In this document: piece after piece, positions 32,002-45,458 of the stretch
How the letters are laid out: each line of letters starts with the position of its first letter
Numbering within the stretch: position 1 is the stretch's first letter
DNA from: Monarcha castaneiventris obscurior
Taxonomy: Eukaryota > Chordata > Aves > Passeriformes > Monarchidae
Reading direction: 5' to 3'
Assembly: GCA_026261815.1 (NCBI GenBank)
Contig: JAMPIT010000437.1
Span: 372,001 to 436,000, forward strand
DNA length: 64,000 nucleotides
The notes under the pieces: generated by a model
The model's input: the letters and a program-made list of their open reading frames with translations, nothing else
Told to the model about the DNA's origin: nothing
Databases searched by the model: none
Translations under genes and position numbers: made by a program

Positions 32002-35000
32002 CTAGAGGCAGAGAAGAGAGTGTATCAGTAGGACAGAGTGGTGCTGGGCTTTCTGCTAATTACTCCTAAGTTTTCTGCTCTCACTTCCAAATAAACTTGG
32101 TGTGCCTCTCGGAAATTACCACGTTCCCACACCACAGCATTCCCAGCGGGGAATGCAGAGAATTGTCTGAGTGGTGCCATCTCACTGTCCGGTGATGTTC
32201 CAGGGCATGTTGCTGCTGTGAACAGAGGATCCATTTGCTTCTCTGTTTGACTTTAACCCGCTGCCTTCCAGCCCAGGGCTGCCCCTTTCCTGCAGGCGTG
32301 AGCCCACGTGCTGTGAGCTGGGACTGACCCACAGCGATCTGGTGACTCAAAGGGTTAATGAGATGTGTTTAAGGACCAGTATTTTTGGCATTGATTTACC
32401 ATGAAGCATGAGGGATATGAACATTCCTGGTCAAAATGTTTTGTAAAACTCCTGTTAGTCAAGTGTGGAGATACCCAGCTTATGCCAATACATCCCAATG
32501 TTCCCTCGCAAGGAACTCGTGCATGCAGCTGGCAGAGTTTGCTTTAAACTTCCAGCAGCTCAGCACACAGGAGTGTCTGTGTGGTAGTTTGTAATGTGGG
32601 AGCTTGAGCTGGCTCCTCAAGGCAGTCAGATTTACATTTTAAAGGATCTCCAAGAAGAAATCACTTCTGCTGTCTGCTTTTCTTTGGCAGAATGTTTGTG
32701 GGGGTGGATTATCCTCTGTGGGGAGGGCAGAACAAATATAGATATAAATATAATGCAGCTGTATTTGGCAAATGAAACCCTGGGCAACTGGAAAATATGT
32801 GCCTTAGAGCTGGGAAAAAATCCATCTTGTCTTATAGAAAAGAAATAATTTCCTTTTATCCCCAATTCTGAGTCAGTAGCTGATGTCTCTGTGGAGCAGG
32901 TTGGAGCCTGAATGCAACCTTGCAATAGCTAGAAGTGGGCATTTCCTCTCAAATAGGTAAAACAGTCTCCTTTGGTGTATTGTTTTCTGTACCTCTTGCA
33001 GATGGTGTAAAGGCTGATCAGCCTAGGTGTGCTCTGGAACCTACATGGATGAGAGGAACATGGAGTGGGTGTTACCCTGTGCACACCCAAAGCCTCCACT
33101 TAACCTCTTCCTCGTCATTCTCCTACCAGAGCAGCAGCCATCCTGTCTTTGTGTTTCAGCTCTAGTCATCAAGGCATTTGTTTTTGTTTGGCTGGGATTT
33201 TAAAAGAAAAGATGGTTTGGAGAGCAGGTATTAAACTACCATATGGAAAGGCATGTTAGGGCTGGGAGGTTATGTGGGTAAAGCTTGGAGTGATACTGCT
33301 GAAATTAGAAGGATCTTCTGGAAAGCAGTAATAGCAAATGGCATTTTTATTTAAATAGTAACATACTGTATTTAAAAACTCTTCTCTTCTGCTGTGTCCC
33401 TGTTCACTTTCTCCCTCCAGGCTGTCTCAGCAGGACCTTCTCTCTGTACATGGTGTGTTAAGAACTTGTTCCTTTTCTGTAGGGTTTTATACAGCCAAGA
33501 ACCCACAGGTGGGTCTTTCTGTGCTTGGACTTGGGGGTAGATACTAAATTTTTTAGGAAGTTAATGAAGTGTGTTTTGTGCTGAGGCATTGTACAACAAA
33601 GGATTGTTCCAGAACCATGTGACTAGAGATGTGGACATCAAGTCCTTGTAAAGTCCATTGTGTCTGTGCAGAATGGAGGACACCCTAGGCAAATTTTACA
33701 TTCGACACCAGCAGATTTTTCAACTGTCTGTCATTGAGAGGGAGCCACAGGCTAGGCCAGACTCTGTACATTTTTCTGTATCGTTGGCATGTCCTTACCT
33801 TGCCTCAGCTGCCTGCTGTGGTGCTTTGCTAAGGGTCTAGAGCGCTGCCCATTCTCAGGCACAGGGCCTCTGCTCTTGCTGGGAGACCTGTGGGAGAGAC
33901 AGAAAGACACAATCCTGTATCTGACAGTGTAAACCTGTGGTGTCACAGCAGAGCACCTGATCAGTGCTCAGACATGTCTTCAGATCTCCCAGGAGAACTT
34001 CAGCAATGGCTGGGGACAGAGGCACGGAGCAGTCATGTGTGAGCTAAACCCCGTCACTGCGTGGGCGAGGCTGGAGGCTCCTGTGTCCCGCAGCTGAGCG
34101 TCGCAGCTCTGTGTTCATGGTCACTTATGGCTGTTCTTTTTGTCACCTTGTCACCCTCAGCTCTTTTTGGAGGGCCTTACCCTGCTGTGAATAGTTCAGC
34201 ACTGACAGCAAACACTGTCCCCTTCCTGCTGTCCCCTCAGTCAGTCGTGGGGTGTGGGGTGGCTCCTGCAGTGGCTGCAGGCAGGAGGCAGAGGGCACAG
34301 GGTCAGTGCCAGCATTTGGGAGGGCTGTCACAGCAGCCTTTGGTGCTCGAGCAGCTCTTCTTGTTTGAATGCTTGGGCCAGCATAAAGCACAGTGATTCT
34401 GTGTTAATAATGTCAGCTAGCTGTGCCAAACCAGCAAACCTGATTCACCAGATGACCAAGATTGATTGGATAAAATGTAGAAAAGTTCTGAATATTCCCA
34501 GCTTGCACATCATGTTGTCTTGGCAACATACAGAAGGGAAGCTGCATAAACCATTAGAAGTCCTCAGTCCCTTCTGAGGTCAGACTCTTGTGCTGGCCCC
34601 TGTGACTCTTCCACAGTAGCATTTAAGGCAATTCTTGACTTCTGTAACTTGGCTGTCCAAGTTCACCCTGCCTTACTGAACATAAGAATAATATTTGTAA
34701 GTAGTTTTTAAAATTTATTTATTTATTTACCCTGAATTTACGAGAGGTTGTGTAGTTCCAAGTACACATTTTAGCTATTTATGGAAAGCAATACAGCTGT
34801 TTAATAAATATGTAATACAGTTACTGGGCCAGGAACTGTGACAGCGGTCACTATCACCAGAAATCTTTTTTGAACTGCAAAATGGAGTTAATCAGGGGAG
34901 GTGATCATGCCAGATGGTACCTCTGATGTTAGGAGGAAGCTGGAGAAGGAGGAAGCACAGCGCACACCACAGCCATTGCAAGTTGTGCTGAGTGCGCTAA

Positions 35001-36695
35001 AAGAAGAATCTTATTTTAAGATTTTCTCTCTAATGTGGTGGGAATGTTAGTGCTGGTCGAACTTGCAGTGCCGGCCACGCTGGTGTAATCCAGTGGGAAA
35101 GCTGCAGTGGGTGTCCCTGTGGGGCAGAAGGGTGGTGAGGCTCAGGAGCACAGGGTCTGGGAGCTGCACCCCCAGCGTGTTGGGGCCAGGCAGGGCTGGC
35201 TGAGGGAAGCCCCTTTCCCAAACACTGGGGCACTTCTTGGCCTGTGTGTGGTCAGGGCTGCTCTGACCCTCCTCTATGTCCCCACAGAGCAGCCTGTGGG
35301 GTGTGCCAGGCAGAGACACTCAGGGTCCCAGGCTGGAATTGCTGGTCTCCTCTGGAAGGAAGTGCTTGCGGTGACTGTGGAGATAGGTTGGTGTATTAGA
35401 CTTGTTGCAAGTTTGCCAAGAGACTAAAATTTCGGTATTTACTGTTCTTATTATGACATTTGTCGTAGGGCAATGTCTGGGTTTTAATACTTAAGAGAAT
35501 AAAAGTATGCAAAATACACTGATGGGCTATTTTAGCCTCTGAAAGTGGCATGTTGGGTGGTACTTGTTTGTCATAGAATGTAGTGGAGGAAAATGGGGTG
35601 AACCCTGGAATTCAGATGACAGAAGAAATAAGCCACGTTCCCATTGCAGGAAGCAGCAGGGGAGGGAGTGCCTGCCGTGGCACCGGGCCTGGCTGTGCCC
35701 AGGGCTCCCTTCCTCGGGCGTGAAGCCAGGAAGGGTCGGTCACTGCAGCAGTAGCCACTGGACTGTCTCGTCCTTGCCTTCCAGCTCTTGCTTTCCTGGC
35801 CCCTCAGGTGTGGTGTGCAAGGACAGAGGACACAGAAAGCCGCGTCTCTACCCAGCTGCTCCTTGGGTTGCCCCTGGCAGTGGCTGAGAATGGCCACGGT
35901 GTCCTGTGGCTGTGCCCCTGCGGGCCTGGCGACACTGGGGCTGTGTCTGCCTGCAGCTGCAGTCGCTGAGGGGAAGGACAGGTGGGCGAGGGACTCTGCA
36001 CAGTAACAGTGCATCCCACAGTGATCCACAGAGCCAAAACCCAGGCAGTTGTAGCGAGGAGGCGGCAGTCGGTGACCGCAGTTATTAACACGGGGTGGAT
36101 CATCCGTGGTGTTCTCCTGGCACCTGCAATGAACTTCTGGAGCTCTGAAGGACATGGAGAGGAGAGCCAGCAGGTACACAGAGCAGAGGAGATAAGGCTG
36201 TGTATTTCCTCTTAAAGCCGTGGGCTCCTTTGGGCAAAGTGTCAGGACACCTCAAGGGCAGGATTGTATTTCTGTCTTGCAAAAACCACCAGTAACTGTT
36301 TCATTTCTTCTTCCTGTCCAGCAGTCTCAGTGCTCTTTTGAAATCTGAAATTTAACAGCTTTGTCTTCCTGATAAGCTAGATTTTTCATTCTCTTTATTT
36401 CTGATTTTTAGAGTCTGCATTATTCTAACCACACTTTAGCCTTAAAAGATTGTAGTCTGTGAAGTATCTGTGCAAACCCTGATACTCAGATGGAAATGCG
36501 GGTAACGCTTTGAGCTCTTTGCACATAGCATAATTTTCAGAACTAACTCAAATACTCAGATTTTAAAATTAAGTCTCAAAATTCCCCCTGTGAGATCCTT
36601 CCTATTGCATATCAGTTATTGTGCTGGAATTAGGGAGTGGTGAATGTGAGAGGAAATGTTAGGATCAGGTAAGAATAGTTTAAGAACGGAATAAC

Positions 36696-36747
<52 letters not shown>

Positions 36748-37479
36748 GACTGTAATGAAGGAAAATAACAAGGAGAGAGAGAAACCCCAAGGAAAACAAG
36801 TGGGTCAGCTGTCCTGGTGTGCCCCACTGCACTGGCAGGGCATGAGAAGCTGGAAAGTCCTTGACTTGGTGCAAGCTCTGCTCAACCACAGCTAAACCAC
36901 CAGGGTGTTACCAACATCATTCTCATCCCAAACCCAAACACAGTTCTGTACCAGCTACTGGGAGAAAATTAGTTCTATTCCAGCTAAAACCAGAACCCTG
37001 GGTCAATAAAGTGTTTTAATGATTATTAGTTTCATTGTCCTAAAACAGGGTTTTTAAAAGTAGTAAAATGTGCCTCAAGGAAGTTTTTCCCTTTAATATT
37101 ATATTTTAATAGTAGCATTTGTCATTAAAATATTTTATTTTAAATTCTATTTTCTGATGTTTTAAACTACGAGTTTGGTATAGTTACATTTTCTCTGTCA
37201 TAAATTAAAAGTAGCTGCTTAAGAAAAATATCTTTTTTTAAGGTAGATGAGAAGAATCCTTGCCTATGGGTTCTCCGTCTGCTGGCGCAGCTGGAGCCTG
37301 CTCCACGGCTCAGCCTCACGGCTGAAACAGTAGTTTCTGTACCCGTTTCTGTAGTTAGTTAGTTAAAACTGCTGGCTTGTGCTGTTAGTTGTAAGCGGTT
37401 TGCAGAACGCGTGGATGTTCACCCCATTTGCCAATTTAAAAAGTAAAATTGCAGCGGCAGTTACTAATAAATACCCGAG
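32002..37479. other. P2RY14 upstream interval
   Basis: Probably the P2RY14 leader intron. It contains an unexplained 202-codon open frame on the minus strand (35571-36179, GTG first codon), rich in cysteine at its start, which I could not assign to a family and do not call a gene. Otherwise only simple A+T repeats. Confidence 0.5.
36696..36747. repeat. (AAT)n microsatellite
   Basis: About 17 uninterrupted AAT triplets, the longest microsatellite in the window, in the region between P2RY14 and GPR87. Confidence 0.97.
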
Positions 37480-37965
37480 GGTGTTCGGGGCGTTGCAGGG
37501 GACGGGGGCAGGTGATGGATGGGAGGCGGCGTCTCACCTGGGCAGAAGCGCGGATGGCGAGCGCCGTCCGTCCTCTGCTGCGCCGCGCCGGGAGCGCTCC
37601 GCGGCTGCCGGGCCTCGGGAACGGGGGAGCCGCTCCGGGGAGCCGCTCCCGGTGCCTCCAGCCTTGGTGCTTCCAGCCCCGGACCCTGCGGCCCCGGTCC
37701 TTCCAGCCCCGATCCTTCCAGCCCCGGTCCTTCCAGCCCCGGTCCTTCCAGCCCCGGTGCCCGCAGCCCCTGCCCGCCGCTGCTCCCAGCGCAGCCTGTG
37801 CGGGGATTTCGGAGCAGAAAGGGGAAGGGCTGCGGAGCCGAGCCGTGCCCCTGCCCAGCTGTGGCCGGGCTCTCAGCCTGCAGCTGGCCCGGGCAATTCC
37901 TTGGAGACCAGCGCTGAGCAGCTTTCAGGAGAGACGCGAGCGCAGCTGGCACAGCAGTGAGCGGT
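37480..37965. promoter_or_regulatory. CpG-rich block, possible promoter
   Basis: A G+C-rich stretch dense in CpG (for example GCGCCGCGCCGGGAGCGC), standing out from A+T-rich flanks. On the minus strand it contains a textbook donor, CTGCCCAG/GTGAGA, with the exon side ending at 37538. No coding sequence is recognised. A minus-strand untranslated first exon of P2RY14 (whose coding exon begins with an acceptor at 32003) is the simplest reading; an unrelated noncoding RNA is also possible. Confidence 0.5.
37661..37770. repeat. 16-bp minisatellite in the CpG-rich block
   Basis: About six imperfect copies of a 16-bp unit, CCGGTCCTTCCAGCCC, with the four central copies nearly perfect. Long open frames on both strands here are a by-product of the repeat and its lack of A+T-rich stop codons. 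Confidence 0.9.
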
Positions 37966-40900
37966 CTGAGCCGCAGGGCTGGAGTTTGCTTTTCCTAAAC
38001 TGTTCCCAGGGCTGGCTGCGACCTTTCCTGTGACGCATCCTGCCCTGAGAGCTGCGGCTCTGTGCATGGGAGGGTTTGAACTGGAGCCATGGGCTTGTGC
38101 GGTGCCTGCTCAGGGCGTGCTCAGGCTGGGAGATGGATTCTGGGGATACGTGATGGGTCTTTGGTGTTGGTTTGGCTGTTTCCTTTCTCTTCTTTTTTTG
38201 TCCTTTTCTTTTCTTTTAACCCTAAACACCTGCTTGGCTTTCTCCCTTCCTATTCCTCCCATAAGTTTTCTGGGAGGTTTTGAAATCAAATAGAATCAGC
38301 GGAAATGTATGGCAATAGAAGAACTAATATCTTCTCCGTGGATGTAGGAAACGAGTATATTCTGGGAGAGAGCAGAGGTTTCAGGAGATAAATTGAGGTT
38401 TAAATGTTTATTTAAAAATCATGAAATACATACACTGTGTACCTTAGAACTAGTAAACATTTAGTGCAGGACTTGATCTCTGCTTGACAGTGTGTCACCC
38501 AAACCCTACGGAAAATACACAATTCCTCATGGACTTTGCTTCTGTGAGGGTTTATCTGTGTAGAAGGGCCCAAAGGCATGGGGAAATGCATGTACCTTCT
38601 CCCTGTGGGTGGCTGCCATGTCCACATCCTTTACTTGGGGGTAATTGTGAGTTACCCTGAACCTCTAGTCCCTTCCTTCCCCAAATTTCATTGAACATCT
38701 CTCAGTGCAGTAAGGGATATCTTGAGAGGCAAAATTGTCTGTACATTCTTGTCAGTACTCTTGCCCATCTCTGGATCCTGAAACTCGCAGCTCAAAGCTG
38801 TAGTGGTCAGTTCATGGCTTTGGGGTGATGGGTTTGGGTGTTGGTTTTAGTGACAATTTCCTATTTCCTGTACGGATCCCGAGGCTTCTCAGGTGCTCCC
38901 CAGAAGGCGCCTGTCAGCCAAACTTTTCCTCTCTTCTCATGCTTGACCCTCTGGTCATTGCTTGAAGCAGGGATGAGGGGAGTGAATCAGGTAAGGCTTT
39001 AGTTTAAAAACTGTTGGCTCTCCAAGACAGAGTTTGTAATTAACTCTAAAAAGGCTCAAAACCTCAACTCTTTTCTGTTTTGTGAGCGCGTCCTCTCCCC
39101 AGATGCAGCAGCAGAAGCCTCAGCATCCCTTTTGGGACCAAGGTCAGCTTTCAGAGTGTGACCTACAACAAACTTTTTCCAACCGTTTCTAACCTCTAAA
39201 TTAAAATAAGGATTGTTCTGTTTGTGTCCAGATGGAATCCTTGCAGGAGAGGAAGAGAAGTGCAGTCTGCCAAGACAAGTGAGTTTTAAAGAGAAACATA
39301 TAAAATAAAGGAACTTCTGGCAAAGCAGAATTGTTCACCAGCCTCAATGGAATCTTTCACTCCCGTGGGCAGTTCTCACTTTACATGCACCACCCCACAA
39401 CTTCTGTTAAAGGAGGCTCAGGAAAAAGGAAATTTGGAAAAAAAAGCTGAAACATTCAGAAGTTATTACCATTATTTCAAGTGATTGAGCATTTAGCAAA
39501 GAGGTGAATAGGCTTTTTTGCTGATTCATCAGAAAAATAATGACTTGAGCTTGCTGCCAGCACTTTGCCAGTCTCTCTGTGATGGAAGTGGCCTTTCCCA
39601 CGGGCTGAAATGGCAAATGTGTCACTGCAGGTCTGGGCTCTGGTGGGGCAACAAGCAGGCATGGTGCATCTTTGGAAATTGCTGGTTTGTTTATTATTCC
39701 CTATTTGAAAGACTGGATGTGGATGCAGAGTCTGACTTGGAAAATTCCACCTGGCTTAAAAGGGGTCCTCAGTGCTCTCTGACACCCATTTCCTCTCCTG
39801 GAGTCTCAGATCAGATCCTGAGTTGCTCTTGTGCCACCTAGAAGCAGGTCCGTGATGTTGTAAAGCAGATAAATCAGGTCATCATGGTTTGGATTTTCTT
39901 TCCCACCCCTCCTCCTGCTGCTCCCTTCCCCCAAGTAAAAGCAGAGTGCTCTGAGACACAAAGTGCAGCATCTCGTGTGCCCCTGCTCAGCCCAGCATGG
40001 GGCTGTGGCAAACAGCTCGGGCATGGCACATCCCCCGTGCCTCTCCCTGTCTTTGATTTGTGTGCTGGGGCTCTGCAAATGAGCCCTGCTGGGGCTGCTG
40101 GGGTGAAGGAATGTTCAACAAGCTCTTGCCTTGTGCTGACTTTGCTGCTCTGAAGAAAGCAACACCACCACTGCATTTATGGCTTCCTTAGAGCATGATG
40201 CAACCCATTTATACTGAGTAACTTGGACCAAAGTCAGCAGGTGGATGGTGCAGTGGATTTCCACCAGTTGTGCTGGGAAGGCCAGCTGGCTTTTTAGGGA
40301 CACAGCAAACACCAGAGCTCCAGGGAACATCCCACATTCTCGGCATGCCCAGGCTTCCTGTCAGCCCTGGTTGCTGTGCCTGGTCCCGTGACTTTCAGAG
40401 CAATTCCCACTGACATTTCATGAGGTGTTTTTAGAACAATTTCTGTTTGGCTCTGCTTATTACTTATGTAATGGAATTGCCCCCCCAGGATGAAAGCACG
40501 GAACAGTTGTTGGATGCAGTCTGCCTCTGAACAGAAGGGTATGTTCCTTCTTTCTAGAGGGGAAATTTCTTTAGGTTGAATTCAGAAGTGGCCATTTAGT
40601 TCTTACACAGGTCAGGGTTGTTTTCTGTGCTTTGTAAAACATTTTTGGGGTGCAAAACATTTTCGGGGTGCAGAACCCAAACTATTTAAAATAAACATAG
40701 TGAGCCTCTGCATGGGCAGCATGACCCTGCTGCTCGGGCTGGCAGTAACTGTAACTCACCAACTTCATTACTCAGAAAGGAATAAAGATAATGGTGTTTG
40801 CCTTGCGTGGTGAGTGAAGAACACAACTTTATGTGTGTTAGTGCATTGAGGTAAAGGATAAAAAGCTTTGAACAACCTGCAAGTCCACCTTTCCATGTTA

Positions 40901-41176
40901 AATGTCCAAGGCTGTTCTGGTGGCTGTAAACAGCCATCAGTTGGGGACGTTGCCTGTCTCCCTCTCACTGTGCTTTGATATGATGTATTCTTTTTCTGGT
41001 TTATTTATTTATTTTAGTCTGTTGTATTTATTTATTTGGGGTGTCTGATGACAGTCTTTCTACTTGAAACACAACCAAAATTCAAATAAAAGAAAACATT
41101 TCACGTACTGTCAAGTTTGTTACCTAATTTGAACAGTTCATGGTCCTGGCAGATTGAGTGGATCAAAGGCTGTGTA

Positions 41177-41196
41177 TGTGTGTGTGTGTGTGTGTG
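41177..41196. repeat. (TG)n microsatellite
   Basis: Ten TG dinucleotides preceded by an imperfect TGTGTA, in the GPR87-P2RY14 interval. Confidence 0.9.
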
Positions 41197-42960
41197 AGTA
41201 GTTTTGTGCTTTAGATGTTCATACTTTGTATTCTGAAATTCTGTTTTTGTAGGCTTTCTTAATGGCATGGCTGTGCTTTTTGGTTTGAAATGTCATTCTT
41301 GGCTGAACCTTGTTTACAATTGTTAAACTGGAACCAAGCACATCAGTCAGAGCTGCATGCAGGGGGAAGTGGAGTGTGCACTCTGAGGAAGCCTCGAAGG
41401 AAGGGGTTGTGCAGTGTTTCCAGTGTAAGATGCCATTCTGTGATGGATTAAGTGTTGCAGCACAGATAATTTTTTGCAGTGAGAAGTAAGCAGTTGTCCA
41501 GGGCAGAGGATTAAGGGCTTAAGGGGTGGGTGGGGTGCCTGAGCTCTGTGTACAGCTTCACCCCGTTGGAATGGCTCTGGCCAGCAGGGCAAGCCGAGGG
41601 GTTGCTCTGTTATACAAACATGGGTATTTTTCCAAAATGCCAGCCAAATTGAATGTTTAAGGATCTAAAGATGTGGCTGCTCTTTCTAAAGGGTTAGAAA
41701 GTAGGCAGTGAGCATGGTTACTAGATGGCCCCACACTTTACCATGCACGTTAGGTGGCTTAAGAACAAGCCAATAACGTATTTTACCTTTAGCCATACAA
41801 GGCTGCTTCTTCCCTCAAAATCCAAAATTCCCTACTGCTGGGTGTTGTATTAAGAGAAGCTTTTAACACTTTGTCTGAGCTCAGGGCCTAAGAAAGGATT
41901 CCTTTTGTATGATCCTGCTGATGGACTTCTGTCCCAGAGCTGGAGAATGCAGAGCCAGAGAGGGGAGAATGCTGCTGCCGTGTCCCAGCACCTCTGGTGA
42001 CAAAAAGACTGGGGGTGATTTGGTTCTTCAAGTGTCTGGTGACTGCAGTGTGGGCTGGGGTGGCAGCTCTGCAGCCTTTGCTGACAGAACTGGAGCTGAT
42101 GGGTCCTGACTTGTGTTCCAAGTGCAGGATCCTACAGCACCAAGCCATTGCCGTGTGGAAGTGGTGTCCCTGACTGCGGATCAAACCTGTGCCCTTTCCA
42201 GACCTGCTAACAGAGCTGCCAGCCCTACTGAACATGAAATCATGCAGATCATAGCGTATCGGTGGCCAGGCTCTAGGGATTGCTAAAAGCAAGATGAACA
42301 AGACAAATATTTTATTAGGATAATCCCCCTAGAAGGCCAGCTAATTACAAAAGTATTGCAGGACTTGTAGTTGGGTTTTTTACCCTGTCAAATCTGCCAG
42401 CAAATCTCTTCTGCTCAGTTTTGTTTGGGCGACGGGTGGATGTCTGTGCATCCTCGTGAACAGCCTTCTGGAGCCTTACAAGGATTTGTCTGGAGCTCCC
42501 TCACCAAGCCCGTGTCCCTGTTCAGGTGGCAGCGCTGCTGCTCCCACGCAGATGTTTTACCTTGTGGGGTGCCAGGAGATCCAGAGGGGTGCTGAGGGAG
42601 GGGAAGGTGCTGGACTCAATTAAAAATGCTTCATGTGGGATTTGATTAAGTAACTTTCCATACTTAATCAAAACAAGCTTTCCTACAGCTGGTTCTCTTG
42701 TCTTTCAGCCACAGCAGTTTTTCTAGTTGCACCTTTGTACTTACTTAAAAGAGCATCTCCATAATTTTTGCAATTTCTCCTGTGTGTGTTTCTCAAAAGA
42801 CAATTGTGTTTAAAATGCCTCATTTTCTGATTTCAGTCATACATTCTACATCTGTAACCTTTTCAGGAAATGGGGAACTCTTGATTTCCTTTTGTGTGCA
42901 AGATAAACTCTCCTTGAAAACTGCACAAATAACAAATAACTTCTTCTCTTTTTTCTTGCC

Positions 42961-42976
42961 TTTTTTTTTTTTTTTT
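42961..42976. repeat. poly(T) tract
   Basis: Sixteen T residues within a longer pyrimidine-rich stretch (42940-43000). Confidence 0.9.
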
Positions 42977-45433
42977 CCTTTTTCTCATCCTTCCACCATT
43001 TCTGGTCACAAGGTTAATATCAGGTCAAAAGTTTCTTGATCACAAGCCTAATATCTGGATCAACACTCAGCATAGATGAGGACAAAAACTCATCAAATGG
43101 TATCTCTTCTGGGGATGGGGAGGAGGACAAACCCATGGATCTGTCCCTGCAGTTTTGTGTTGAATTCTCATCCCCTAGTTAGATGCAAAATTGGGATATT
43201 TTTTACACCTTAGTAACCACTAATGTGCAGAGTTCTGTAGGTGGGGCTGTAGTCAGACCTTTCGTTGTTTGTGGGTGCATTGTACAGAATTTATGTACAG
43301 GTAGGTGGTGGATGTGGCTTACAAAGCATTTCTGGTTAACACAGACCACAGGACCTCCATCCGGTTTTGTGTTTGCGCCAGGGGTTCCACTGCATGTTGA
43401 GTTCTGCATTTTCTTCACATTTTTATGCTTCCAGCACTGATGCATGGCTGGGTGAGCCTGTCATGGCCACGCTGCCTATCAGTGCTTTCCCACTGCTTAA
43501 TCAATCATGAGAGGCTGGTGGGTGCCAATGCAAAGACAGATTTTTAGAAATTTGCGTGGGTTTAGTTTCCTTTTTTAAGATTTCCTGTGAAGTTGCACTG
43601 GTGGAAAGTCACAGGAAGGGTCATTACTGGAGAAACCACAGAAGCAGAGGGCAAAATATATGTAGTGACAAAAGTCCTGTGCCTGTAGCGATCTGGAGCT
43701 GGCTTTGAGTATGGGTTCAAATCACATTTTTCCCTCAGTAATGCCCTGGCATGGAGAGTTCTGCCTGGGCTATTCAATCAGAGTATATAAAATATAATTA
43801 CATTTGAACTACAAACACTGTAATGCAAATCTTCCTGAACGTAAAAATGCCCATGTTCATGAATTGTTCAATTGTTCAGGAATTGCTCCTTGCATTCTTG
43901 GGTCAGATCTGCTGTTGTACTTCCACACAGAAAACTCTGTTTCCTCTGAAAAATGGGACTCTGGGACTGTACAGCCACAGTTTATATCCACGTCTGCCCT
44001 GATGTGGCTCTCTGAAAGGGCAGTGATAGGTCAGGGCCTGAGACTTTCCATACAACTTCCTTGTAGCTTTTTCTTTCAAGATGAACTTTTAGAGACCAAA
44101 ATTCCATGTCAAATCTGGATAAATTAAATATAGTTATCTGGTATTTGGGGATTGGGATATTGTTGTATGATTCATTTTTAGCCCTGGGAAAATACTTCAC
44201 AAACAGCATCTTCAAAGGGCTGTCATGTATGCGAGTGTGTGTACAAACCACTGATGGAGGATTATCACAGATACACCCTGTCAAATAAAGTAAGCTGCTC
44301 TTACGGTGATTTTACAGTGGAGTGCTGTCTGCAGCCGAGGGGTCAAGCTGCAGTGCAGGGGGGTCCTGGCTGCCCTCCATGCTGGGACGCATGGCTGTGC
44401 CTTCCCTTCCCAGATTTCATAAGGATGTCCCACTGCTGGGACTACACTTTCCAGAAACTACACCTCCTGTGCTTTGAAGGGCATCACCCCATCACCTGAG
44501 CGTGGCTGCTTTGGGTAATAGATTTTTTGGCAGAAAGCTCTTATGAGGGATCAGCAGTAGTGTCTCTCCTAGGAGGAAACACCATGAAAATCCATCCTTT
44601 AGTAAACAAATAAGTGGGTAGTGAGAAAGGCGGTAGGCGTGCATCCTCTCAGGAGGGCACACAGCCCTGAGGGGCGCAGGTGCCCGTCTGTGTCTGCAGC
44701 CACCGTCAGCTCTGCCCTGCGCCAGGGCAAACCCCGGCCCTGCACGCCTGGTCTGCTGTCTCCTCACCTGCCTCTGGCTGGGGACCAACAGGGATATCGC
44801 CACTCAAGCAGCTCTTTGGGCTTCGCTGGGCTTGTGTGGACAATCCACCTGGAAAAAGTCACTGTGAATTTAACACGGCAAGTACCGGCACAGTTTAACG
44901 AGCCATAAACGCTTAGTGATTTACACTTGTAAAGAGAGACCAGAAACACTCAGTCTTGATTCGCTTTAACCATATAAGACCTAAGGGGACAGTCTTTGGT
45001 TAGGAATGCCTACATACAGAACTGATCTTCCAGTCCTAAATAGCATCATTCCATTGAATTTGGTGCTCGTGAGAATTTAAACTATGCAACCCAATCCCCA
45101 AAATGGTTCTCTTAATATGGTTTTGTACGTGCATGGACTGCTTAGGGTGCAAGATGGCATATTTGGTTCCAGAACTAGTCTGGTGTGTGTGAACAGTTTT
45201 CTTACAGAGCTGATTGGGAAACAGAGTTTATCTGTGGTATTTTAGCCATGTAAAGTATTTTTATTTAAGGTAGGATAAATACCCAGAATATCCTGTCTTC
45301 CTTTCCAGAAATGTTCTCCTCTGAACAATGTAAGTGGTTTTATAATATTTGTGTAAATCCAGATATTACCATACTTACATTTCAACTTCCTAATTATTCA
45401 TAAACCAAAATCTAAACCTAAACCAATAGTGTT

Positions 45434-45458
45434 AAAAAAAAAAAAAAAAAAAAAAAAA
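45434..45458. repeat. poly(A) tract
   Basis: Twenty-five A residues followed by GAAAGAAACCC. No retroposed gene could be recognised upstream of it, so it is listed as a simple repeat. Confidence 0.9.

Noticed and set aside
37379..38033. Overlapping open frames of about 130-190 codons on both strands
   Set aside because: Stops are rare because of high G+C and the 16-bp repeat; frames overlap on both strands and have no recognisable domain.
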